A DNA stretch of 64,000 nt. Origin: Intestinicryptomonas porci (GTDB lineage Bacteria > Verrucomicrobiota > Verrucomicrobiia > Opitutales > Intestinicryptomonadaceae). The stretch's first letter is position 1. Each line of letters opens with the position of its first letter. Positions 53,885 to 63,522 of the stretch are shown piece after piece. The stretch covers positions 62,001-126,000 of the forward strand of contig NZ_JALBUT010000005.1 in NCBI RefSeq assembly GCF_033971905.1, given 5' to 3'. The notes beneath the pieces are model-generated. The model was not told the DNA's origin, searched no databases, and saw only the letters and a program-made list of their open reading frames with translations. Both the position numbers and the translations under genes were made by a program.

Positions 53885-56800
53885 ATGAAAAGATTATATG
53901 TTTGTGCGGGGATTAGTCTTTTTGCGTTTTCAACTTTGTTTTCGCAAAATTTGGATAAAATCGAGCTTAATTCGGGGTGGATGTTGCAGGATTCTGAAAT
54001 CGTCCATGAGGAAGCTCTGAAAGGGGACTGGTTTGAGCAAAACCAAACCAAGCTTCCCGCAGAGGGCAAGAAGCTTTCAACCCTTTCTTACGAGCCTCAA
54101 AATTGGCATAAGGCGACAGTCCCGGGAACGGTTCTTACAACTCTTGTAAATAACAAGATTTATGACGAGCCTTTGTATGACGAAAACAATCGCCCCGAAA
54201 AAATCCCCGAGTCTTTGTGTCGCAAGGATTGGTGGTACAGGACTGTCGTAAATATTCCCGAAGATTTTAAAGGAAGGCGCATTTGGCTGAAATTTACGGG
54301 CGTAAACTACAATTCCGAAGTCTGGCTAAACGGCAGAAAATTAGGCAACATAAACGGCGCGTTTATCAGGGAAAATTTCGACATCACAAAAGATTTTAAA
54401 GTGGACGCGGGCAAGCCGTCGGTTATTGCGGTCAGGGTTTCTCCGCCGCCCAACCCCGGCATTCCGTCGGAACACACAATGGGAACGACGAGCGGACCTT
54501 GCGGGGGAGAGTCTTGCATGGACGCGGCAAGCTTTTCGAGCTCTCAGGGCTGGGACTGGCAGTCGGGTATTCGCGACAGAAACAGCGGCATTTGGAACCG
54601 CGTATATTTGGCGGCAAGCGGCGATGTCTTGTTGGAAGATCCCTATGTAAAAACAGACTTGCCCGATTTGTCGAAGCTGGATTTGGCAACGGTGTCGATA
54701 GATGTTCCCGTCAAGAATGTATCTGAATATCCCAAAAAGGCATTGGTAAAAATTGAGTTTGAGGGCGTGAAACTTAAAAAGGAAATCGAATTAAAAGGCT
54801 GGGAAAGTGCGGTTATAAAATTTACTCCGCAGGAATTTGAGCAGCTCAACATAAAAAATCCTCGCCTTTGGTGGTGCAACGGGCTGGGAAAGCCTGAAAT
54901 GTACAAGCTTGAGTTGTCTGTTGATGTCGAAGGGCGCGAAAGCGATGTCAGAAACCTTAATTTCGGTATTCGCAAGTTCGAGTATTTTGAGGAGGGCAAC
55001 AAAAATTTCGCGCTTTCCATAAACGGCGTAAGGGTATTTATGAAAGGCGGAAACTGGGGTATGGACGAATCCTTGAAGCGTCTAAACCTCGACAGGCTTG
55101 AAACGCAGGTTAAAATGCACCGCGACGCAAATTTAAACATGATTAGAAACTGGGGCGGTCAAAGCAGAACCGATGAGCTTGCGGAGTTTTGCGACAAATA
55201 CGGAATTATGCTCTGGGAGGAGTTTTGGCAGTTTGCAGAGCCGCAAAACAATTTGGTTTATCTTTCCAATATGCGCGACAAGATTTTAAATTACCGCAAC
55301 CACCCGTCAATCGTCTTGTGGTGCGGGAGAAACGAGGCTACTCCGCCCAAGTATTTAAACGACAAGATGCGCGCGCTGGTTTTGGAGCTTGATCCGCTTC
55401 GCCATTATCAGGCAAATTCGGGAGACAAGCTTGGCTTTAATTCGGGCGGGCCTTACTGCTGGTTTCCGCAAGTCGCATTTCAGCGTTATATGGAAAGTCC
55501 GCGCTTCAATAAAAACGAAACTTTCAAAACCGAAATCGGCGCGCTGTCTGTTCCCACCATTGAGTCCATTCAAGGCATGTTCCCAAAAAGCGAATGGTTT
55601 GGCGTGACGGATTCCTGGGCGGAGCACAACTATTGCGCAGGAGACGGCAGAAAGCATATCCGCTTCATGACAACACGCCTTGGCGCGCCAATCAATTTGC
55701 CTGACTTTGTGCGCAAATCGCAAATTATGAATTATGAGTCGCACAAGGCGATGTATGAGGGCAGGCTTTCCAGAATGTTTAACCCCGCGCAGGGTGTTTT
55801 GCTTTGGATGACAATCCCCGCACAGCCGAGCTTCGTCTGGCAGATGATTCAATACGACTTGGAGCCAAACGCGACATTCTTTGCCATTAAAAACGCCAAC
55901 GAGCCAATCCATATTCAGTATAGCGAAGCTGACGGCGGCGTTATTCAAATTGTAAACCACACACGAAATCCGCTTTCAGGGCTGAGGGCTGAACTTGCCG
56001 TTTATAATTTGGACGGAACTGTCGCTTTTAAAAAGAATTTTAGCGCAATCAAAGTCGGCAAAACCAGTGTCGAAAAAATTGCCGATGTGAAATTTCCGAA
56101 AGAAACAAGCAAGGTTCATTTCATAAAGTTAAAACTTTTTAGCGACAAAAGTTTGGTTTCTGAAAACTTCTATTGGCATAATTGCGCGGCAAATCCTGCG
56201 GATTCAAAACGCTTAAATGACGATAATTGGCTTGCTTCTGCCGACGACATGAAAGACTTAAACAATCTGCCGGAAGTCCTGCTCGAAACCAAGACGAATA
56301 TGCGCATGGTCGGCAATCGGGTAGTTTTGGAAATGATAATCAAAAATAAGACGCCAAACATTGCGCTTATGGCGCACTTGCAGTTGCAGGGCAAAAAGTC
56401 AAAAAAGAGAATTTTGCCCGCGTTCTATTCCGATAATTACGTCTCGCTTGTTCCGAACGAAACCAAGTGCATTGCAATCGAATGCCGAAAGGAAGACTTG
56501 AAAGGAGATTCTCCCGTAATTAAGGTTGACGGCTGGAATGTAAAGGTAAAGGAGTCTTTGTACGTTTCGCAAAACAAAAATGCCGACGTCAACAACGAAA
56601 AGTGGGGCAAAAACGGTTTTGACTTTATCGCGCGCGAGCCTGTCCGCAAAGATGCAGTGCGCATAAATTGCGGAGGATACAACCGCGGCAACTTTGAAAA
56701 AGACCCCGGGGGAATGGAAATCTGGATGGGATACTCAACGCAGGACATGAAGACCTACGGACTAAAAAATCCCGCGCCCAAAGACGTTTATAGAACAGTG

Positions 56801-57127
56801 CGCTGGGCTGACTGTTCTTATAACGCATATCTTTCGGGCAAGCCGGGTTCGCTTTACACCGTGCGCCTGCACTTTGTCGATCAAGGCGAAGACAGGAAAC
56901 CTAACCAGAGGGCGTTCAATGTTAAAATCAACGGCAAAGAAGTTCTAAAAGACTACGACGTGGTAAAAGAAGCGGGAATGCCATGCAAGGCAGTAATCGA
57001 AGAATTTAAGGACATTCCGTCTGACGCCGAAGGCAAGATTAACATTCACTTGTATGGCGGCGCGCCGCGCTTTGAAGGGGACAAGCGCGACCCTCAAATA
57101 GCCGGCATAGAAGTTCTTCCACAGTAA
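53885..57127 (+). CDS. GH2 beta-mannosidase/exo-beta-glucosaminidase-like enzyme with malectin-like tail
   Basis: The 1,080-residue secreted enzyme has a signal peptide (about 1-20), a GH2 sugar-binding N-domain (WHKATVPGTVLTTL), an Ig-like domain and a TIM barrel. The acid/base is E484 in CGRNEATPP and the nucleophile is E550 in TEIGALSVP. Further beta-sandwich domains and a C-terminal malectin-like module (about 930-1080, YTVRLHFVD...RAFNVKINGKEV) follow. The GCGRNE/EIGALSVP style fits the mannosidase/CsxA-type branch rather than beta-galactosidase. It should remove terminal mannose or glucosamine-like sugars. It stands alone near the uronate genes. Confidence 0.85.
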   Translation: MKRLYVCAGISLFAFSTLFSQNLDKIELNSGWMLQDSEIVHEEALKGDWFEQNQTKLPAEGKKLSTLSYEPQNWHKATVPGTVLTTLVNNKIYDEPLYDENNRPEKIPESLCRKDWWYRTVVNIPEDFKGRRIWLKFTGVNYNSEVWLNGRKLGNINGAFIRENFDITKDFKVDAGKPSVIAVRVSPPPNPGIPSEHTMGTTSGPCGGESCMDAASFSSSQGWDWQSGIRDRNSGIWNRVYLAASGDVLLEDPYVKTDLPDLSKLDLATVSIDVPVKNVSEYPKKALVKIEFEGVKLKKEIELKGWESAVIKFTPQEFEQLNIKNPRLWWCNGLGKPEMYKLELSVDVEGRESDVRNLNFGIRKFEYFEEGNKNFALSINGVRVFMKGGNWGMDESLKRLNLDRLETQVKMHRDANLNMIRNWGGQSRTDELAEFCDKYGIMLWEEFWQFAEPQNNLVYLSNMRDKILNYRNHPSIVLWCGRNEATPPKYLNDKMRALVLELDPLRHYQANSGDKLGFNSGGPYCWFPQVAFQRYMESPRFNKNETFKTEIGALSVPTIESIQGMFPKSEWFGVTDSWAEHNYCAGDGRKHIRFMTTRLGAPINLPDFVRKSQIMNYESHKAMYEGRLSRMFNPAQGVLLWMTIPAQPSFVWQMIQYDLEPNATFFAIKNANEPIHIQYSEADGGVIQIVNHTRNPLSGLRAELAVYNLDGTVAFKKNFSAIKVGKTSVEKIADVKFPKETSKVHFIKLKLFSDKSLVSENFYWHNCAANPADSKRLNDDNWLASADDMKDLNNLPEVLLETKTNMRMVGNRVVLEMIIKNKTPNIALMAHLQLQGKKSKKRILPAFYSDNYVSLVPNETKCIAIECRKEDLKGDSPVIKVDGWNVKVKESLYVSQNKNADVNNEKWGKNGFDFIAREPVRKDAVRINCGGYNRGNFEKDPGGMEIWMGYSTQDMKTYGLKNPAPKDVYRTVRWADCSYNAYLSGKPGSLYTVRLHFVDQGEDRKPNQRAFNVKINGKEVLKDYDVVKEAGMPCKAVIEEFKDIPSDAEGKINIHLYGGAPRFEGDKRDPQIAGIEVLPQ

Positions 57128-57156
57128 GAATAAGCTTTATATAAATAATTGCAAAA

Positions 57157-57183
57157 GGCTTCGATTCCCGAAGTCTTTTTTTT
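57157..57183 (+). terminator. Terminator of the GH2 gene
   Basis: GGCTTCG/CGAAGTC stem (one G-U) with a 5-base loop and eight Ts. Confidence 0.8.
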
Positions 57184-57281
57184 GCGTTCAATTTAAATGA
57201 ATTTACATATCTTTCTTCCGGAAAAGGATTTTCTAAAAATCAAATATGATAAATTTTGCGCAAGGTGTTAGGCAGAAATAA

Positions 57282-57309
57282 AAAAAGCGGAATTGTGTTT
57301 CCGCTTTTT
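57282..57309. terminator. Bidirectional terminator downstream of uxuA
   Basis: AAAAAGCGGAA/TTCCGCTTTTT perfect stem with a 6-base loop, directly beyond the uxuA stop. Confidence 0.85.
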
Positions 57310-57315
57310 GTTTTC

Positions 57316-58509
57316 TTATTTTGAATCTTTATACATGATTCCGCGCATCAGTCCGCGGATTTCGGCAAGCCCTTTCATTCTGCCTATGAAGTTATAGCCG
57401 GGATTGTCGGGGAATTTCTTTTCAAGGTCGTCTGCCATGTCTCTTCCGTGGTCGGGGCGGAAAACCAAGAGCGGCTCGCCCGCAGCCTTGCGCTTGCCCT
57501 GCAATTCCATCAGCTTTTCGACGACAACAGGCATCGGAACTCCGCCTTCCAGATGTCCCGCTTCGTAGAAAGAGCCGTCCTCTTCTATTTTTGTGGAGCG
57601 CAGGTGGGTGCAGAAAATCTTGTCCTGCAACTCGTCTATCATTTTTGGCAGGTCGTTCTTCGCGCTTGCGCTCAAAGAGCCCGTGCAGAAGCAAATTCCG
57701 TTTGCGGAATTATCGCAGGAATTTACAATGTCTTTAAAATCTTCAACATTGCTTGCAATGCGCGGAAGTCCCAAAACGTCAAATGGCGGGTCGTCGGGGT
57801 GTATTGCCATTTTCTGCCCCAGTTCGGCGGCGACAGGAGTGACTTCCCTTAAGAAGTATGCGAGGTTTTCCTTCAATTTCTTTTCGTCAATGCCCTCGTA
57901 ATTTGCGAGCATTCTGCGCAGGTCTTCCGCCTTCAAGCCCATTTTGCATCCCGGGAAAACGTCCATGATGGAGCTTTCAAATTCGGAAATTTGGCTTGGC
58001 GAAAGGGCGTCGAAGAATTTTTTTGCGCGGGATTTTATTTCTTCCGAATATGTGTTTTCTGCACCGTTTCTTTTTAAGACGAACATGTCGAATGCCGCGA
58101 ATTGCGCCGCGTCAAAGCGCAGGCAGCGCGAGCCGTCAGGCAGCCTGAATTTCAAGTCGGTTCTAATCCAGTCGAGAACGGGCATGAAATTGTAAATTAT
58201 GATTTTTATTCCGCATTCTGCGAGGTTTCGCAGGCTTATTTTGTAATTTTCTATGTATTTTTTCCAGTTGCCGCGCTGTGTTTTTATGTCTTCGTGTACG
58301 GGCAGGGATTCCACTACCGACCAGTTAAGCCCCGCATCGGCGCAGATTTTTTGGTGCGCTTTAATCGCGTCTATGCTCCAAACTTCGCCGTATGGAATTT
58401 CGTGCAAGGACGAGAACACATCGGTTGCCCCTGACTGGCGAATATATTGCAAGCTTACGTGGTCGCGCTTTCCGTACCACCTGAATCCTTCTGTCAAATA
58501 CTCTTTCAT
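57316..58509 (-). CDS. uxuA: D-mannonate dehydratase
   Basis: Dehydrates D-mannonate to 2-keto-3-deoxygluconate in hexuronate breakdown. The 397 residues match UxuA of about 394. The start has a good AAGGAG ribosome binding site at about 9 bases, and the sequence begins EGFRWYGKRDHVSL. Metal-site features such as NGICFCTGSLSA and HLRSTKIEEDGSFYEAGH are recognisable. It lies 14 bases after the reductase gene and is the last gene of the locus. Confidence 0.94.
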   Translation of the reverse strand: MKEYLTEGFRWYGKRDHVSLQYIRQSGATDVFSSLHEIPYGEVWSIDAIKAHQKICADAGLNWSVVESLPVHEDIKTQRGNWKKYIENYKISLRNLAECGIKIIIYNFMPVLDWIRTDLKFRLPDGSRCLRFDAAQFAAFDMFVLKRNGAENTYSEEIKSRAKKFFDALSPSQISEFESSIMDVFPGCKMGLKAEDLRRMLANYEGIDEKKLKENLAYFLREVTPVAAELGQKMAIHPDDPPFDVLGLPRIASNVEDFKDIVNSCDNSANGICFCTGSLSASAKNDLPKMIDELQDKIFCTHLRSTKIEEDGSFYEAGHLEGGVPMPVVVEKLMELQGKRKAAGEPLLVFRPDHGRDMADDLEKKFPDNPGYNFIGRMKGLAEIRGLMRGIMYKDSK

Positions 58510-58523
58510 TTTGAAAATCTCCT

Positions 58524-59339
58524 TTATACTCCCGAAAAGCACGAAAAGCCGCCGTCAACGGGAATTACCGTACCCGTCAGGAAAGCCGAAGCGTCGCTTG
58601 CGAGGAAATGTATTGTGCCAAACAAGTCTTCGGCGACGCCGAACTTGCCGAAAGGCGTTTTTTTGATTACATCGTTGCCGCGTTCAGTGTAAGAGCCGTC
58701 GGGATTTGTCAAAAGAGCCCTGTTTTGGTCGCTTATGAAAAATCCTGGGGCAAGGGCATTTACTCTTACGCCAGAGCCGAATTTCTTTGCAAATTCCACC
58801 GCGAGCCACCTTGTGAGGTTGTCAACGCCCGCTTTTGCGTTTGAATACCCCATAACCCTTGTGAGAGCCTGGGTTGACGACATTGAGGAGAAGTTGATTA
58901 CAACGCCCTTTTTTTGGCGTTCAAAGGATTTGCCGAATACCAAAGTCGGCAAGACAGTTCCGCCCAAATTGAGGCTTAAAACTGCCTGCCACTGCGCGAA
59001 ATCGAGGTCGAAGAAAGTTTTGTCGGGAGTTATGGTTGCCCCTGGCATGTTTCCGCCCGCACCGTTTATCAGGACGTCAATTCTGCCGTATTTTGCCAAA
59101 ATTGCTTCGTTTGCCTTTTCGAGGGACGATTTGTCCAGCACGTCGCAGACGCAGTACATTGCGTCGCTTCCCGATTTTTTCGCGGCGGCAACCGCTTCTT
59201 GCAGCTTTTCTTCGCGCCTGCCCAAAAACACGACGTTTGCGCCTTGGCTTGCCAAGTATTTTGCGGCGGCTCCCGCGAGGACGCCTGTTGCGCCTGTTAC
59301 CACGATTACTTTGTTTTTGATGTCAAAAATATTTTTCAT
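58524..59339 (-). CDS. SDR-type fructuronate reductase (D-mannonate oxidoreductase)
   Basis: The 271-residue short-chain dehydrogenase has the NAD(P) motif TGATGVLAG near the N-terminus, NGAGGN, the catalytic serine region SSMSS and YSNAK (the YxxxK pair). Classical UxuB is a long-chain enzyme. This SDR, paired with uxuA in many Bacteroidetes and PVC genomes, does the same step, D-fructuronate to D-mannonate. The function is by context and family; the substrate is not proven by sequence. Confidence 0.85.
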   Translation of the reverse strand: MKNIFDIKNKVIVVTGATGVLAGAAAKYLASQGANVVFLGRREEKLQEAVAAAKKSGSDAMYCVCDVLDKSSLEKANEAILAKYGRIDVLINGAGGNMPGATITPDKTFFDLDFAQWQAVLSLNLGGTVLPTLVFGKSFERQKKGVVINFSSMSSTQALTRVMGYSNAKAGVDNLTRWLAVEFAKKFGSGVRVNALAPGFFISDQNRALLTNPDGSYTERGNDVIKKTPFGKFGVAEDLFGTIHFLASDASAFLTGTVIPVDGGFSCFSGV

Positions 59340-59395
59340 TATGGAGTTAAATTAAAGTCTGTTTTGTCCTTTTCACAAGCTTTTTTAAGCTAAAA

Positions 59396-59423
59396 AAAGA
59401 CGCACTTTTTCGGGTGCGTCTTT
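59396..59423 (-). terminator. Terminator after the NRAMP-like transporter gene
   Basis: AAAGACGCAC/GTGCGTCTTT perfect 10-base-pair stem with an 8-base loop; on the minus strand a T run follows. It splits the locus into two transcripts. Confidence 0.85.
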
Positions 59424-59430
59424 AAATTTT

Positions 59431-61263
59431 TTATGCGTTTTTCTTTTTATTTTGCAAGAGAATGTAGTTTATTACAACAACCGCCATAAATGTAAAGAAC
59501 GCAATCGGTCCCGCAATCCCTATTTTGCTGTGCAAAACGTAAAGGCTTGCAATCGAAGTGCAAAGGAGCGTCATTCCCAAAAGGGCGTTCCACGCAACTC
59601 TTGAAAGACCGCGCGGAGCGGCGTCTTTTAATATGTTTTTGCTGTTTAATATAGCGAGGAACGAGCCGCTTGCAACGGGCAGAAGCACCATTGTTATCAC
59701 GCCTGCGTAGATAACAAGCCACATTTTTGCTCCCGCCAAAAAGAGCGATACGCACGCGCTGAAAAATACGAGGGACGACCCGATTATCTCCCATTTGCGG
59801 TTGCCGAATTTTCCGAAAATTTCAGCGAAGCAAAGACCGCATATAAGCATGTTCATAAGCGTAGCGTTCATCGCCATTCCGAAAACGCCAAGCCCGAAGA
59901 TGTATTTTGCGACTTTGTCTCCGACGAGCGGGGCAAGCGTAGAGGCAAGATTCATTGCGTCTCTTTTTACGAGCATTGAAACCACTTGCTTTTCAACCTT
60001 GTTTTGGTTTTGCATTAACGCAAGTTTTGCGGAAATAGGAAGGAATCCGAGAGCGTTGTTTCCTTGGCTTATCATACTTTTTTCAAGCAGGTTGAGATAG
60101 GGGGCTACGAGGTTTTCCGGCGGAAGAGCCTTGTCTTTTTGAAGCGTTAAATAAATTACCTTTGCGCCGTTTGGCACAAGCTCTTTTATGTAGTTTTGGT
60201 ACTTGCCCGAATTATCGACGTATGCCATCGGGACAGATTTTACGATTTCGCCTTGCACTTGGTTTGTTGACCAAGCCGCATCAACCAAGCCGTCCACGGG
60301 CTTTGCGTGGAATTGCGAAGCCGCCGCAATCACGATGCAGGAGGTCGCGAGCAAAAACGGAATGAAGAGGCTTGAACAGAGGTTGAAAATCGCAAGCCCG
60401 CGGAAGTCTTTGTCCCAGCCCTTTTTTAACATTGAATAGGGGAAGAGGAATGTCATGTTGATTCCGACCGCCATCGCGGAGGCTGAAATTATGACATCGC
60501 GCTGTTCTTTTACGATGGAGCTTGACCAAAATTCCCTTGCACCGTCGCCGAGTTGGTTCAAATAAACCATAAAGTCGGGAGATGGCGCGCTTAACACTGA
60601 CAGATTGGGGATAAAGCCCCTGAATACTTTTGCCCAGTCGATTTCGCCCTGAGTCGCAAGAAATATGACGACGCTGAAAAAGCATATTACAATCGTTGCG
60701 ACGCTCAAAGTGATGATGCGCTCAAAGATTTTTGCCGCCTTGCCGCCCGCGGAGTAGAGCAAAATAAGCCCCATTGCCGCCAAGAAGAAGCAGAAAGTTA
60801 TCACGCATTCGCTAACTTTTCCCATTGGCACGATGCCGCTGAAAATATTTTGCTGGATGGACGCGACTCCCAGCGCAAATTGCGGCATTGCGTTCACAAG
60901 ACACGCCACCATTGAGGCGACCGCCCAACCGTAGCCCAAAATCGGGCTTATGTTCGAGTTCAGTTCGCGCATCGGCTTTTCGGTTATGGATAGCGATATG
61001 TATGCTATTGCCGACAATGTAATTATGCCCAAAACCATTGCAAAAGGCTGGAGCCACATAAAGCAGCATCCGCCCAAAACGCCGAGATACAGGGCGGATG
61101 CGAGAGATCCTCCGCCAAGCGTTGTCGCGCTTTGCAAAAAACCGGGGGCAGAATATTTCAGGTAAGTTTTAATTGTTGCAAGCTTGCCTTGCGCTTTCGC
61201 GTTCAGGATTTTTTTTCTGTCCGCTTCAAGCTGGAGATTTGTAGTTTTGGATTGTTCGCTCAT
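59431..61263 (-). CDS. NRAMP-fold transporter lacking the metal-site motifs
   Basis: The 610-residue inner-membrane protein has about 12 helices in NRAMP/LeuT-like order. The helix-1 line APGFLQSATTLGGGSLASAL aligns with the NRAMP motif, but the metal-binding DPGN reads GGGS (50-53). In helix 6 the MPH motif reads FPY (274-276). The large extracytoplasmic insert (about 310-430) is unusual. It overlaps the upstream oxidoreductase gene (ATGA) and so sits inside the hexuronate locus. A sugar-acid or related substrate is inferred, not shown. Confidence 0.72.
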   Translation of the reverse strand: MSEQSKTTNLQLEADRKKILNAKAQGKLATIKTYLKYSAPGFLQSATTLGGGSLASALYLGVLGGCCFMWLQPFAMVLGIITLSAIAYISLSITEKPMRELNSNISPILGYGWAVASMVACLVNAMPQFALGVASIQQNIFSGIVPMGKVSECVITFCFFLAAMGLILLYSAGGKAAKIFERIITLSVATIVICFFSVVIFLATQGEIDWAKVFRGFIPNLSVLSAPSPDFMVYLNQLGDGAREFWSSSIVKEQRDVIISASAMAVGINMTFLFPYSMLKKGWDKDFRGLAIFNLCSSLFIPFLLATSCIVIAAASQFHAKPVDGLVDAAWSTNQVQGEIVKSVPMAYVDNSGKYQNYIKELVPNGAKVIYLTLQKDKALPPENLVAPYLNLLEKSMISQGNNALGFLPISAKLALMQNQNKVEKQVVSMLVKRDAMNLASTLAPLVGDKVAKYIFGLGVFGMAMNATLMNMLICGLCFAEIFGKFGNRKWEIIGSSLVFFSACVSLFLAGAKMWLVIYAGVITMVLLPVASGSFLAILNSKNILKDAAPRGLSRVAWNALLGMTLLCTSIASLYVLHSKIGIAGPIAFFTFMAVVVINYILLQNKKKNA

Positions 61264-62354
61264 GATGGATTTTTAGTGTTGAAATTTTGGTCTGCTTTTA
61301 ACTGCGCGTTAAGGCATAGCCGAGCCGCCGCGAATGCGTGCGATTGCGCCATCGCGTTTTCTGTCCTGTTTAATATGTCGAGGGCGAAGTTTGCAAAGAA
61401 AGGGAAGCCCAGCCCGCGGCAGTCTATGCGGCGCACTCCGAGGCTGTCGGCGCAGTACAAAGTCTGGGGCGGATTGCCTTCTTTTGAATAGTCTATGTAT
61501 TTGCGTATTTCGATGTATCCTTTTGTGCCCAAAATGAAAGTTCTGCCGTCTCCCCATACGGGAAGCCCGTCGGGCGTAAACCAGTCAACCCTGCAATAGC
61601 ATGACGCCCCGTTTTTCGTTTTGACGAGAGCCTCCCCGAAATCCTGCAATTCGGGGTATTCGGGATTTGCCATGTTTTCCGCCCTCGCGCTCAAAATTTC
61701 GGCTTCGTCGCAGCCCGTAAATTCCAAAAACTGCTCAAACTGGTGCGAGCCTATGTCGCACAAGATTCCGCCGTACAGGTCTTTTTTGAAAAACCATTCG
61801 GGGCGGGCGTTTTTTGAAAGCCTGTGGGGCGCCAAAATCAGGACTTGCAAAACCTTGCCTATTGCGCCCGATTTTACCAGTTCGTTCGCCTTTTCCGCCG
61901 CTTCGTTATGCACTCTTTCGGCGAAGTAGGGCATATATTTTTTCCCTGTTTCTTTTGCGAGACTTTCGGCTTCTTCGAGCTGCGCCAAGGTCGTAAAAGG
62001 GGGCTTGTCCACAAAGAAGTCTTTGCCCGCGCTTAAAACTTTTTTCCCCATGTCGAAGCGTTTTGCGGGTATTCCCGCATTGGCAACCAGCTTAATTTCG
62101 GGGTCTGATAATATTTCTTCAAGTGAGCTTGCGGCTTTTATAAACGAGAAGCGTTTTTGAAATTCCGCGATTTTGTTTTTATCGAAATCCCAGACGTATT
62201 TGCATTCCGCGCCCGTTGAAAGCATGCCTTGGGTCATCGCGTATATATGTCCGTGGTCAAGCCCTGCCGCCGCAAATTTCAATTCGCCGTCTTTTACGAC
62301 TTTTCGGCTTCCGCCGTCGGGAACATAATCGTATCCTGTCGCGTGTTTTTGCAT
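61260..62354 (-). CDS. Gfo/Idh/MocA family oxidoreductase, second copy in the uronate locus
   Basis: The 364-residue cytoplasmic NAD(P)-dependent dehydrogenase has an AAAGLDHGHIYAM start and a DKPPFTT motif (normally EKP). It has a GGILCDIGSHQFEQFLEFTG segment of the C-terminal domain. The start at 62354 is chosen, one base after the preceding stop. A longer frame to 62588 would overlap the upstream gene with no homology. It overlaps the transporter by 4 bases. The sugar is probably a uronate derivative. Confidence 0.8.
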   Translation of the reverse strand: MQKHATGYDYVPDGGSRKVVKDGELKFAAAGLDHGHIYAMTQGMLSTGAECKYVWDFDKNKIAEFQKRFSFIKAASSLEEILSDPEIKLVANAGIPAKRFDMGKKVLSAGKDFFVDKPPFTTLAQLEEAESLAKETGKKYMPYFAERVHNEAAEKANELVKSGAIGKVLQVLILAPHRLSKNARPEWFFKKDLYGGILCDIGSHQFEQFLEFTGCDEAEILSARAENMANPEYPELQDFGEALVKTKNGASCYCRVDWFTPDGLPVWGDGRTFILGTKGYIEIRKYIDYSKEGNPPQTLYCADSLGVRRIDCRGLGFPFFANFALDILNRTENAMAQSHAFAAARLCLNAQLKADQNFNTKNPS

Positions 62355-62355
62355 T

Positions 62356-63501
62356 TTAGCGGAATGATTTTTTGAAGTCCAAGATGAAATCTTTGCGCAC
62401 CTCTTTACGAAGTTCGCTCGACGCCTGTTTTTCTGCGAGAATTTTTGCATACAATTCATCGTCGAACGGAACGGGAATTTCCGAATTTTTAAACGACGAA
62501 AGAAGCATTGCGTTTGCAAGAGTAAGAGACAGCACGCCCTGCGAGGCGTCGTAATCGCACTTTGACTTGCCAAGGCACGCCGAAACAAAGTTGTTCATGA
62601 CTTCCGCGTGCTGCCCGCCTTTGCCTTCAAACTCTTCCACTGTTTCAACCGTTTCGGGAGTGCCGAAAGCGTACTTTGTGTCAAGCGTAAACTCGCGTAG
62701 CGAACCGCCAACAAACTTGTGGATTTTAAGCTTGCCGTCTTCGGAGACAACGTAGGCTTTGTCGCCCGAAATTTCAAATCTGTTTGATCCGGGGTGCTCT
62801 CCGCTTGAAGTTATGAAAGTAGCCGTCATGTTTTCGGGGTATTCCATATAGCAGGTCACTTCGTCTTCCACTTCAATATTGTGGTATTTGCCGAACTTGC
62901 ACCACGCTCTGAGCGACTGCGGCAAGCCGAAAATCCACGCAAAAGCGTCGATGTTGTGGATTGCCTGATTTATGAGCACTCCGCCCGCTTCGCCTTTCCA
63001 AAGCCCGCGCCATGCGCTCATGTCAAAGTAAATCTGGGGTCTGAACCAGTTTGTCATGTTCCACGACACCCTGTTTACCTTGCCGATTTCTCCCGAAGAA
63101 ACCATCTCTTTTATGCGCTTGTAAATCGGAGTTGTGCGTTGGTTTAACATGACGGCGCAAATTTTTCCGCAGTCTTTCGCGAGGGCTTCCAACTTCTTTG
63201 CATCGGCAGTGCAAAGCGATATCGGCTTTTCGACAAGGACATTTTTGCCTGCAAGCAGGCATTTTTTCGCAAGCTCAAAGTGAGTGAAAGAGGGGGTTGC
63301 GATAACGATTGCGTCCGCGCCCCCTTCTTTTATCATCTGGTCGATGTCTGAGTAAAACGGGATATCGGCGATTTTAGGATTGTCCACTTTGCGCATGTCG
63401 CACACGCATGAAAGTTCGGCATCTTTTACCGCGCCCGAAGTCAGATTGTCGATGTGAAGCGAGCCTATCGGCCCCAAGCCTATTAAACCAATTTTCAGCA
63501 T
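62356..63501 (-). CDS. Gfo/Idh/MocA family oxidoreductase, first copy in the uronate locus
   Basis: The 381-residue NAD(P)-dependent sugar dehydrogenase has the Rossmann segment IGLIGLGPIGSLHIDNL and the family EKPISL motif near 92-97. The C-terminal domain contains GGVLINQAIHNIDAF. A perfect AGGAGG ribosome binding site precedes the ATG. It lies 21 bases after the uxaC stop and 1 base before the second copy. It may supply a keto-uronate intermediate; the substrate is not known. Confidence 0.85.
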   Translation of the reverse strand: MLKIGLIGLGPIGSLHIDNLTSGAVKDAELSCVCDMRKVDNPKIADIPFYSDIDQMIKEGGADAIVIATPSFTHFELAKKCLLAGKNVLVEKPISLCTADAKKLEALAKDCGKICAVMLNQRTTPIYKRIKEMVSSGEIGKVNRVSWNMTNWFRPQIYFDMSAWRGLWKGEAGGVLINQAIHNIDAFAWIFGLPQSLRAWCKFGKYHNIEVEDEVTCYMEYPENMTATFITSSGEHPGSNRFEISGDKAYVVSEDGKLKIHKFVGGSLREFTLDTKYAFGTPETVETVEEFEGKGGQHAEVMNNFVSACLGKSKCDYDASQGVLSLTLANAMLLSSFKNSEIPVPFDDELYAKILAEKQASSELRKEVRKDFILDFKKSFR

Positions 63502-63522
63502 GTTTTCCTCCTGTAAGTTGTA

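Noticed and set aside
60203..60439. Small plus-strand frames within the NRAMP-like gene
   Set aside because: No ribosome binding sites or homology; they are opposite a long conserved membrane-protein frame.
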